From contig DUUZ01000256.1 in assembly GCA_012841255.1 (NCBI GenBank), positions 1 through 6,148 of the forward strand: DNA of 6,148 bases, in the 5' to 3' direction. Source of the DNA: Clostridiaceae bacterium (GTDB lineage: Bacteria > Bacillota > Clostridia > Saccharofermentanales > DTU023). This document shows, piece after piece, positions 1-5,334 of the stretch. A program made the translations under genes and the position numbers. Every line of letters begins with the position of its first letter. The stretch's first letter is position 1. The notes beneath the pieces are model-generated. The model was not told the origin of the DNA, searched no databases, and worked only from the letters and a program-made list of their open reading frames with translations.

Positions 1-34
1 CTGCGATATAGGGGGATCCTTTTGTTTTTTCCAT
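1..34 (-). CDS. 5' end of an unidentified minus-strand gene (partial)
   Basis: Reading the minus strand from 34, an ATG opens the frame M-E-K-T-K-G-S-P-Y-I-A, which runs off the window edge. A clear GGGAGG ribosome binding site (complement of 41-46) lies six bases upstream of the ATG, and a perfect TATAAT box (complement of 75-80) lies about 40 bases upstream. This arrangement supports a real gene start after the terminator of the preceding gene. Eleven residues are too few to identify the product, so no function is proposed. Confidence 0.45.
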   Translation of the reverse strand, partial: MEKTKGSPYIA

Positions 35-103
35 GGTAAGCCTCCCGGCGGATTACGCCTTCTTTCTTGTCTCCATTATACCCATGCCGGATTTTATTAT
101 GAC
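35..103 (-). promoter_or_regulatory. Promoter and ribosome binding site of the gene starting at 34
   Basis: The minus strand shows a perfect TATAAT (80-75). A weak -35 candidate, GTCATA, lies at 103-98 with 17-bp spacing. A GGGAGG Shine-Dalgarno (46-41) sits six bases before the ATG at 34. The -35 match is poor, so the promoter rests mainly on the -10 box and its position just downstream of the terminator at 110-136. Confidence 0.4.
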
Positions 104-109
104 AGATGC

Positions 110-136
110 AAAAACCCCTCCGGCCGGAGAGGTTTT
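110..136 (-). terminator. Intrinsic terminator hairpin after the DUF4064-like gene
   Basis: Positions 111-123 and 124-136 form a near-perfect inverted repeat: 12 of 13 pairs, with a single C-A mismatch. The core is CTCCGG/CCGGAG and the ends are AAAA/TTTT. On the minus strand the hairpin ends in a run of five T (114-110), the expected form for Rho-independent termination, and it lies about 42 bases past the stop codon at 178. The T tract is short on both sides, and the plus strand also ends in TTTT, so it could work bidirectionally. Confidence 0.6.
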
Positions 137-177
137 GCTGTTCATTCATGTACCGGTGGGCCTCTGCCCGATCCCCT

Positions 178-777
178 TTAGGGCTGTGTCTGTCCCGGAT
201 CCTGCGGCGGCGTTTCAGGCTGCTGGTAGGGCGGCTGGTAAGGCTGCTGCGGAGGTGTCTGCTGGTAAGGCTGCTGGTAGGGATCCTGATAGGGCTGATA
301 GGGAGGCTGACCTTGCGGGTAACCCGGATAGGGAACCTCCGGGGGCAGGTTTTTGGCCTGACCCTTGTTCAGGATACCCCCGATCAGGAGCAAGACGGGC
401 GGAACCACAGACAGAGCCGTGTAGGCGGAAAAGTCTGAGAGCAGAGCCACGACTGCGAAGATCGTGAAGATGATCCCGATGACCAGGGGGAAGGTGGCCC
501 TCCTGGGATCGCCCTTGCGTTTGAAGCTCATGACTCCGAACACCAGCATCAGAACCGAGAAGGCGATAATGATGATACCCACGACCGCTCCAAGGCCCAT
601 GATGAAGCCGGTGAGACCGGGAACACCTCCGGATTCAACGATTGCCCATCCCAGGATGGACCAGATCCAGGCGCCTGCCACTGTAAAGAGGAGGCCCAGA
701 AGAATACCGATGGACGCACTCACGATCATCAGTATGGAACCGATTGCTATCAATATTTCACCGTTTGCTTTTTGCAT
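178..777 (-). CDS. DUF4064-like four-helix membrane protein with Pro/Gln/Tyr-rich tail
   Basis: This 199-residue protein has four hydrophobic segments, roughly residues 8-36, 55-81, 96-115 and 119-137. A basic loop (FKRKGDPRR, about 85-93) lies between the second and third. The tail from about 144 to 199 is hydrophilic, built of repeated PYQ/QPYQQP units and rich in proline, glutamine and tyrosine. The pattern resembles small DUF4064-type proteins of Gram-positive bacteria, whose function is unknown; the assignment is from general resemblance only. I chose the ATG at 777 because AAGGAG (complement of 787-792) lies nine bases upstream. An in-frame ATG at 786 directly abuts that site, and the longer 828 start has no ribosome binding site. 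The gene has its own -10 box upstream and a terminator hairpin downstream, so it is probably monocistronic. The tail could be extracytoplasmic or a low-complexity interaction surface; the topology is not determined. Confidence 0.75.
   Translation of the reverse strand: MQKANGEILIAIGSILMIVSASIGILLGLLFTVAGAWIWSILGWAIVESGGVPGLTGFIMGLGAVVGIIIIAFSVLMLVFGVMSFKRKGDPRRATFPLVIGIIFTIFAVVALLSDFSAYTALSVVPPVLLLIGGILNKGQAKNLPPEVPYPGYPQGQPPYQPYQDPYQQPYQQTPPQQPYQPPYQQPETPPQDPGQTQP
211..330 (-). repeat. Degenerate short repeats coding for the PYQ-rich tail
   Basis: On the plus strand the block shows repeated, imperfect copies of GGCTGCTGGTAGG-like units (for example 218-230, 242-246 with 261-270, and 269-281), followed by CTGATAGGG variants. 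On the coding strand these give the QPYQQPYQ and PYQ repeats. Units vary in length and third bases, as expected for low-complexity coding DNA that has drifted. Such a tract is prone to length change by slippage. Confidence 0.55.
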
Positions 778-786
778 TTTAATCAT

Positions 787-855
787 CTCCTTAATGCACG
801 CCGGATTCAATTGCGTGCGTGGCGACATTATACAATGGAAAAGCCGTGTAAACGG
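787..855 (-). promoter_or_regulatory. Promoter, leader hairpin and ribosome binding site of the DUF4064-like gene
   Basis: The minus strand has a perfect TATAAT (832-827). A TTTACA box lies only 14 bp upstream, and hexamers at normal spacing are poor, so the -35 element is uncertain. The predicted transcript begins near 820. It would start directly with a hairpin: arms 813-820 and 794-801, eight pairs including one G-T, with an 11-base loop. The AAGGAG ribosome binding site (792-787) follows immediately. A 5'-terminal hairpin next to the Shine-Dalgarno could stabilise the mRNA or tune translation. Confidence 0.45.
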
Positions 856-867
856 TGACTATCGTTT
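850..867. promoter_or_regulatory. Inverted repeat AAACG-N8-CGTTT, possible operator
   Basis: Five-base arms AAACG (850-854) and CGTTT (863-867) are separated by eight bases. They lie over the position expected for the -35 region of the DUF4064-like gene and upstream of its TATAAT box. The arms are short, so chance is a real alternative. On the plus strand the repeat is followed by CTTTT, but it is too weak to call a terminator. Confidence 0.2.
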
Positions 868-901
868 CTTTTCATGAAATTTATACATTTATTTGATTAA
901 T

Positions 902-1747
902 TCAGGCAATCGAAAGACCCAGGATCCGGGCGGCGTTCCCGCCCAGGATGGCTTCTTTCTCTTCCGCAGTCAGAATACTGGCCTCCAGATCCGCCATATA
1001 ACGGCGGGGCGGTAGCAGGGGATAGTCGCTCCCGAAAACAATTTTGTCCGCAAGCCCCAGCGTATGGACTACGTCGTAAACCTTGTGGCCGTAAAGAAAA
1101 ACGGACGCCGCCGTATCGTAGTAGACGCGGGACAGGCCGGTTGAGAGCTCCTTCATCAGTTCATAGAAGAAAAGACCGCCGCCCCAGTGGGCAAAGATGG
1201 TGACAAGGTCGGGGAAATGACGGGCAAAAGCCTCGGCCTGGGACAGGGAGGTTTCCGTCTTGCCGGCATAGTAGTGGCCGACGGGTTCATTCAGATGGAA
1301 CATGACCGGAATGGCAAGCTCGGTACAGGTTTCCCCGAAAGCGGACATCTCTTCCCGGGACTCCAGGGCAAAGCGCTGGCCCTGGGGGAAGAGCTCTCCC
1401 ACGCCGTGAAGGCCGGCCTCGTAACAGCGGACCAGTTCCCTTTCAACCTCCGGATGCTGGGGCAGAACGGCGGAAAAACCGATCAGCTTATCGGGAAATT
1501 CGCGGGCCTTTTCAATCACATAGTCGTTGACATAGCGGCAGAGCCCCATGTCCTGAAATCCGAAACCGAAGATGACCGCCCGGTCAAAACCATCCTCATC
1601 CATGGCCGCCGCAATGTCTTCCGCGCTTGCAAATTTATTGACGGGGCTTTCCGACAGGAGCCTGAAATAGGGCTCCTTTTCGGCGATCTTCTCCCAGTCC
1701 CGGATTATATCCGGGGGCGTGACGTGGACGTGAATGTCGATCTTCAT
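902..1747 (-). CDS. Amidohydrolase-2 family metal-dependent hydrolase
   Basis: The protein has 281 residues, a normal length for the TIM-barrel amidohydrolase-2 family (Amidohydro_2, relatives of ACMSD and resorcylate decarboxylase). The metal site is visible: the N-terminal D-I-H-V-H (His6, His8), FHLNEP (His151), FAHWGGG (His187) and FGSDYP (Asp241). The end, GGNAARILGL, is the usual C-terminal helix of the family. Members hydrolyse or decarboxylate varied small acids and amides; the substrate cannot be read from the sequence. The ATG at 1747 is preceded by GAGGTG, which lies inside the last codons of the upstream symporter gene, and only one base separates that gene's TAA from this ATG. 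Transcriptional and probably translational coupling suggests the enzyme acts on what the symporter imports, which is inference. No signal peptide is seen, so the enzyme is cytoplasmic. Confidence 0.88.
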   Translation of the reverse strand: MKIDIHVHVTPPDIIRDWEKIAEKEPYFRLLSESPVNKFASAEDIAAAMDEDGFDRAVIFGFGFQDMGLCRYVNDYVIEKAREFPDKLIGFSAVLPQHPEVERELVRCYEAGLHGVGELFPQGQRFALESREEMSAFGETCTELAIPVMFHLNEPVGHYYAGKTETSLSQAEAFARHFPDLVTIFAHWGGGLFFYELMKELSTGLSRVYYDTAASVFLYGHKVYDVVHTLGLADKIVFGSDYPLLPPRRYMADLEASILTAEEKEAILGGNAARILGLSIA

Positions 1748-1748
1748 C

Positions 1749-3158
1749 TTATTTCACCTCTGCCTTGGGACGCCGGCTCATGCGGTAGCCGATAAAGGCC
1801 ACTGCGGCGTAGAAGGTTCCCACCCCCAGATTCCAAAGGAAGTTGGCCATGGTGGAACCCTGGGCCAGAAAGTTGTAGTCAATGGGGCTGATCACCAGGG
1901 AGATGAGGCTGATCAGTGCAAAACCCATGGAGAAATCGGACAGGACCGGCGATTCATACTCGGGGTCCGTGATTTTCAAAAGGGTCATTCCCGTAATCAT
2001 GACTCCGGTATTGACCCCCCAGCTCATGATGGCCCGTTCAAAGGCGAAATCGCCCTTAAAGGTCCGCCGGAAGAGAGGAAAGGTCACGAAGTAGGTCCCT
2101 ACAAAACCGACCACACTCATGATAACGATGGGGACGATGTAGGCTGAGACCGCCTTGACCGGCAGGGTCATGATGGCGGCAGCAATGGCGAAGTCTGAAA
2201 GGGTCCCCGTAATCCTGGCCTTGACCTTGCGGTCGATCAGCCACTGGAGCTTGAGTTTCAGCATGATGAAATTGATGGCGTACATGAGGAGGAGGGCGTA
2301 GAACCAGACCGGCAGATAGATCTGGGGAAACCAGACCCGCATCCTGGCAGACAGAATATAAGCAAGACCCGAAGCGATGAGCAGGATAGTCAGATGGACT
2401 GTAATGGTTTCAATGGAGGAGCTGACAACCGTCTCCCGGCCCAGGCTTTTTTGTTTGTCAATGTCCCGGGTATAACCCTGGAGGGTCTCCCGGTCAATGC
2501 TGCCCGATTTGCCCAGGAGCTGGGTCTGACCCTTGGCGACCGCCCTGTTGATGAAGAAGATGCCCAGTAGCATGCCCCCGATCAGGCCGATGGTGGCCAT
2601 GGTCAGGGCGACGCCCTGGGCCGTCTGCCACCAGGGCAGGCCGAAGTCCTGGAAAATACTGGCCACAGCCGTCGCTGTTCCATGCCCGCCGGCAAAACCC
2701 TGGGGCAATTCATAGCCGAAGGTCCGGTAAAGGCCGGTTTCAGGCCGGATGGCCGTGATGACCAAATTGGTTCCATAGCCCAGGATGTATTGGATGCTGC
2801 CGCCCAGGGCGAAGATGCCCGTCATCAGGAGGACAGCCGGAGCCATATCCCGGACCCGTCTTTTCTTGACGCCCGGATCCATGCCGGTGCCCAGGGGTGC
2901 GGCCGAGAAGACGGGGACGATCAAAATGACAGGCAGGGCTTCCCAAAAACTGATCCAGTCAGCGGAAAAGGCCAGGGGAGCGCGGTCTCCCCAGATCCCC
3001 GGGCCCAGAAGAAGGCCGATCACTCCCCCGATCACCGAAGCCGGCAAAAGCCAGCGCCTGAAGAGAGGAACCTTGGCCCGCAAAAAAGCTCCCAGGAGCA
3101 AAAAGGCGCCGATGACACCTGTTGCAATTAATATTTCTTGTAAAACTTGTGCGTTCAC
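1749..3158 (-). CDS. GltS-like sodium:carboxylate (glutamate) symporter
   Basis: This 469-residue integral membrane protein has many hydrophobic segments, for example about residues 9-26, 39-53, 73-88, 107-127, 183-204, 253-270, 283-300, 325-349 and 411-427. The first half carries GFAGGHGTATAVA (155-167), closely like the GGxGTA substrate/ion motif of Na+/glutamate symporters (GltS, ESS family). The second half carries WGVNTGVMITGMTLLK (380-395), in the place of the second pore motif. It is longer than typical GltS (about 400 residues), with an extra hydrophilic stretch at about 210-245, so it belongs to a divergent branch and glutamate need not be the substrate. The start is a GTG at 3158 with GAGGA six bases upstream; no better in-frame ATG exists. 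It is the first gene of an operon with the amidohydrolase, one base apart, pointing to uptake of that enzyme's substrate or a precursor. Confidence 0.85.
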   Translation of the reverse strand: MNAQVLQEILIATGVIGAFLLLGAFLRAKVPLFRRWLLPASVIGGVIGLLLGPGIWGDRAPLAFSADWISFWEALPVILIVPVFSAAPLGTGMDPGVKKRRVRDMAPAVLLMTGIFALGGSIQYILGYGTNLVITAIRPETGLYRTFGYELPQGFAGGHGTATAVASIFQDFGLPWWQTAQGVALTMATIGLIGGMLLGIFFINRAVAKGQTQLLGKSGSIDRETLQGYTRDIDKQKSLGRETVVSSSIETITVHLTILLIASGLAYILSARMRVWFPQIYLPVWFYALLLMYAINFIMLKLKLQWLIDRKVKARITGTLSDFAIAAAIMTLPVKAVSAYIVPIVIMSVVGFVGTYFVTFPLFRRTFKGDFAFERAIMSWGVNTGVMITGMTLLKITDPEYESPVLSDFSMGFALISLISLVISPIDYNFLAQGSTMANFLWNLGVGTFYAAVAFIGYRMSRRPKAEVK

Positions 3159-3174
3159 GATCTGTCCTCACTTG

Positions 3175-3201
3175 GTCCCGGCCGCCTGAAAGGCCCGGGA
3201 C
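3175..3201 (-). other. Strong leader hairpin upstream of the symporter gene
   Basis: Arms GTCCCGG (3175-3181) and CCGGGAC (3195-3201) pair perfectly. They continue inward, after a two-base CC bulge, with GCCT/AGGC (3184-3187 with 3191-3194) around a GAA loop: 11 pairs in all. No T tract follows on either strand, so it is not a standard terminator. It would sit at the extreme 5' end of the predicted operon mRNA, six to ten bases before the Shine-Dalgarno. Confidence 0.5.
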
Positions 3202-3204
3202 GCC

Positions 3205-3220
3205 TTGCTAATCATAGCAA
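3205..3220. promoter_or_regulatory. Perfect palindrome TTGCTA-N4-TAGCAA, candidate repressor operator
   Basis: TTGCTA (3205-3210) and TAGCAA (3215-3220) are exact reverse complements around four bases (ATCA). The repeat completely covers the extended -10 of the symporter operon. Symmetric 16-bp sites of this kind are typical for dimeric helix-turn-helix repressors, and the position over the -10 would block RNA polymerase. The regulator is not encoded in this window, and function is inferred from symmetry and position only. Confidence 0.45.
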
Positions 3221-3294
3221 AAGAAGCGCGGTTCCTGCGTTTCCCCTGTCCCTTTCCCTGAAACGGTAAGCTATGTGCCAAACCTTCTGAATAA

Positions 3295-3750
3295 TTATCC
3301 GTGAAAAGTGAGGATCATATCAACATGTTCAATGGCGATATGCCCGGGGCAATAGGGTTTCCCCTCTTTCCGGTAGCCCAGCCGCTGATAAAAATCCACG
3401 GCCTTGATCCGGGCCATGAGGCGGATTCCCGCCTTACCGCTTTCCCTGGACCGGGTCTCAAATTCCCGGCAGATGGCCGTCCCGATCCCCCGCCCCTGAT
3501 AGGCCGGGTCGACCGCCATATAGCGGAGGCGGCTGTATGCTTCCCCCCGGTCCTGGAGGATGGCCATGCCGACCAGGCGGCCGCCGTCAAAGGCCCCGTA
3601 GATGAAATCCAGGGGCTCGCCTGAAAGATCGTCGTCTTTGATTGATTGGCCCCAGGGCTTTCGAAGAACCTGATCCCGGAGCTCCAGGGTCTGGGAATAA
3701 TCCCCGCCGTCAGTTTTAATTTCCCTGTAGACAAGCACCGTCTCTTTCAT
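3295..3750 (-). CDS. GNAT family N-acetyltransferase
   Basis: A 151-residue single-domain protein of the GNAT fold, which moves an acetyl group from acetyl-CoA to an amine. Motif A is clear: YMAVDPAYQGRGIG (77-90), where QGRGIG (85-90) is the pyrophosphate-binding loop of acetyl-CoA. Motif B follows with FYQRLGY (120-126). The C-terminal GHIAIEHVDM (136-145) resembles the end of ElaA/YjcF-like members, though the substrate is unknown. I chose the ATG at 3750 because GGGGGAG lies five bases upstream; the frame stays open to 3825, but that extension has no ribosome binding site and would overlap the divergent cupin gene. It is transcribed away from the cupin across a 73-bp intergenic region, and 136 bp separate its stop from the symporter start, which has its own promoter. 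Confidence 0.85.
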   Translation of the reverse strand: MKETVLVYREIKTDGGDYSQTLELRDQVLRKPWGQSIKDDDLSGEPLDFIYGAFDGGRLVGMAILQDRGEAYSRLRYMAVDPAYQGRGIGTAICREFETRSRESGKAGIRLMARIKAVDFYQRLGYRKEGKPYCPGHIAIEHVDMILTFHG

Positions 3751-3823
3751 AAGCACTCCCCCTTTTCTGCCCATCATAACCGATTCCTGATATGCTTGGG
3801 GAAGAAAAAGGGAGGGTGCCTCC
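3751..3823. promoter_or_regulatory. Divergent intergenic region between GNAT and cupin genes
   Basis: These 73 bp must hold the start signals of both genes. On the minus strand a TATGAT box (3778-3773) lies just upstream of the GGGGGAG ribosome binding site of the acetyltransferase, giving a very short leader. On the plus strand only a poor TATGCT (3791-3796) is seen before the GGAGGG site (3811-3816) of the cupin. Neither has a good -35 box. Both genes have strong purine-rich ribosome binding sites. Confidence 0.35.
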
Positions 3824-4150
3824 ATGTCAGACTACATTGAAAATCTATTCCAGGATCTATCTTACTCGGGCAGGGAGGAGGAGATCCGGTCTCTTTTTTC
3901 ATCGGAGGATGTCCGGATTGAGCGGATCTGTTCCTCCGGCCAGACCAGCGGTATTTACGACCAGGAAGAGGACGAATGGGTCCTTGTCCTGGACGGACGG
4001 GCCCAAATTCTCTTCGTGGACGAAGGCGAAACACACAGGCTGAAAAAGGGCGACCACCTTTACATTCCCGCCGGCTGCCGCCACCAGGTGACCTATACCT
4101 CCGATCCCTGCCTGTGGCTTTGTGTTTTTTGGGGTAAAATAGCCAGATGA
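3824..4150 (+). CDS. Small single-domain cupin protein
   Basis: A 108-residue beta-barrel cupin. The core is YDQEEDEWVLVLDGRA (45-60), followed by the second cupin motif GDHLYIPAGCRHQVTYT (76-92) with Pro82, Gly84 and His87, and an ending in W-L (98-99). The HxH pair of the first classical motif is absent, but a Y-D-Q...E-W version is common in this subfamily of short cupins, so it is not a sign of decay. Metal binding and substrate are unknown; small cupins may act as isomerases, dioxygenases or sensors. GGAGGG lies seven bases before the ATG. Its TGA overlaps the start of the carboxypeptidase gene (ATGA), implying coupled translation and perhaps a shared role. The protein lacks a signal sequence, so it is cytoplasmic while its partner is exported. 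Confidence 0.85.
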   Translation: MSDYIENLFQDLSYSGREEEIRSLFSSEDVRIERICSSGQTSGIYDQEEDEWVLVLDGRAQILFVDEGETHRLKKGDHLYIPAGCRHQVTYTSDPCLWLCVFWGKIAR

Positions 4151-5334
4151 AAACAACGATCCCGACACGGGCCAGGCAGACATGCGTTTTTGTTTTTGCC
4201 TGCCTGCTTTTTTTCTTTTTGCTGACCGGACCCCTGGCTGCCGAAGACGGGGGCGACCCTTACAATACCGGCATGATCAATGGAAAACCCTTCCGCTTCG
4301 GCCAGGATGATCTGAATTCCCGAACGGTCTGCCTGACCGTGTTTTCCGAGGGTGAGGCCCGGGATCTTCTGCGCTTCCGCCAGGATGAGAAAGTCTACGT
4401 CGCCTCCCTGACCAAGCTGATGACCGGCTACAGTGCCTACCTTCTCCTGGAGGAAAAGGGAAAGGATCTGGATGACAAGGCCACCGTCCAGGCCGGGGAC
4501 CTGGAGGGCCTGGCCGCCCTCAACGCCTCGATCGCAGGTTTCCAGGCGGGAGAGCGGGTCTCCTTCCGGGATTTGTTCTACGGCCTCATGCTGAGCTCCG
4601 GCTGCGATGCAGCCAATACCCTGGCCCGCGAGTCCGCAGGCAGCATTTCTGCCTTCGTCGAGCGGATGAACCAGGATGCCCGGGATCTGGGCCTTTCAGA
4701 CTCCAGCTTCGCCAACACTACGGGACTCTTTCATGCCGACTATGTCTCCAGTTCCCGGGATATGACGCAGCTTCTCAAGGCGGTCAGGGAGATCGACTTC
4801 CTGCGCCTGGTCCTGGAAAGCCGCTATTACACCTCCGAGGGGACCGAAGCCCACCCGCACGGCATCTCCATGGTGCACTATCTCAGCATTTACGGGTCGG
4901 ACTCCGGCGTGGATACCAAGATCATCGACGGGGGGAAGACAGGTCAAATCCGCCAGGCCGGCTATTGCCTGGCCTCCTTTAAACAGATCGGGGACCTGGT
5001 CTTCTATCTTTCAACGACGGGGGCAGAAAGCCAAAGCGGACACGTCAGTGACCATGCCGCCATCTACCAGGCCCTTTTGGATCAGCTGCCCGCGGAAGGT
5101 GAGATCGAGATTACCGGCATCGGAGACAAGCTGGCCTTGAATCCGGCACCCGGTGAGACCGGGGAAGATGTTCCCGGTGAAGATCCTGAAGAACAGCCCG
5201 AGAGTCCCCTGACTGCCATTACAGTGGTTTTCCTGGCCCTCCTGATTGCCCTGGTCCTTGCCCTCCTGATCACCAGCCTGATCCGCCGGAGAATGGATGA
5301 AGAAGCAGACGAAAAGAAAGGGAAAAAGAGTTAG
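4147..5334 (+). CDS. D-alanyl-D-alanine carboxypeptidase (peptidase S11, penicillin-binding protein)
   Basis: A 395-residue exported serine peptidase that trims the terminal D-Ala from peptidoglycan stem peptides. An N-terminal hydrophobic signal (about 12-30) ends near LAAED (30-34). All three active-site motifs are present: SxxK as SLTK (Ser87 nucleophile, Lys90), the second motif as SGC (151-153) followed by DAAN, and KTG (264-266) in DGGKTGQ. The SGC form replaces the usual SGN but occurs in the active Streptomyces K15 enzyme. After the catalytic domain comes an acidic, Pro-rich linker (about 333-354), a membrane helix (about 356-378) and a charged tail (RRRMDEEADEKKGKK). A type I C-terminal anchor thus replaces the amphipathic helix of PBP5/DacF types, and little room remains for the C-terminal beta domain. 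The start overlaps the cupin stop by four bases with no strong separate ribosome binding site, indicating translational coupling. No clear terminator follows. Confidence 0.92.
   Translation: MKTTIPTRARQTCVFVFACLLFFFLLTGPLAAEDGGDPYNTGMINGKPFRFGQDDLNSRTVCLTVFSEGEARDLLRFRQDEKVYVASLTKLMTGYSAYLLLEEKGKDLDDKATVQAGDLEGLAALNASIAGFQAGERVSFRDLFYGLMLSSGCDAANTLARESAGSISAFVERMNQDARDLGLSDSSFANTTGLFHADYVSSSRDMTQLLKAVREIDFLRLVLESRYYTSEGTEAHPHGISMVHYLSIYGSDSGVDTKIIDGGKTGQIRQAGYCLASFKQIGDLVFYLSTTGAESQSGHVSDHAAIYQALLDQLPAEGEIEITGIGDKLALNPAPGETGEDVPGEDPEEQPESPLTAITVVFLALLIALVLALLITSLIRRRMDEEADEKKGKKS

Larger units (their letters stand above)
3164..3220 (-). promoter_or_regulatory. Promoter and leader of the symporter-amidohydrolase operon
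   Basis: On the minus strand an extended -10 element, TGCTATGAT (TATGAT at 3216-3211), predicts transcription starting near 3204. No good -35 box is visible, which the extended -10 can partly offset. The leader then holds a strong hairpin (3201-3175) directly before the GAGGA ribosome binding site and the GTG start at 3158. The -10 element lies wholly within a perfect inverted repeat (3205-3220), suggesting repression at this promoter. Confidence 0.5.

Noticed and set aside
1187..1795. Long plus-strand open frame of 202 codons opposite the amidohydrolase
   Set aside because: It is antisense to a gene with clear catalytic motifs, has no family-like sequence and no convincing ribosome binding site; it is a GC-rich shadow frame.
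2682..3189. Plus-strand open frames opposite the symporter gene
   Set aside because: Their translations are low-complexity, charged and proline-rich, as expected for the antisense of hydrophobic codons; the minus-strand symporter explains this DNA.
3234..3260. G-rich minus-strand tract (GGG AAA GGG ACA GGGG), possible G-quadruplex
   Set aside because: Only three runs of three or more G are present, followed by a GG, so a stable three-layer quadruplex is not supported.
3238..3265. CGTTTC / GAAACG inverted repeat as terminator of the acetyltransferase gene
   Set aside because: Six pairs with a 16-base loop and no T tract are too weak.
3824..4150. Lack of the HxH metal-binding pair in the cupin as a sign of decay
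   Set aside because: The Y-D-Q...E-W version of motif 1 is usual in this subfamily, and the rest of the fold is intact.
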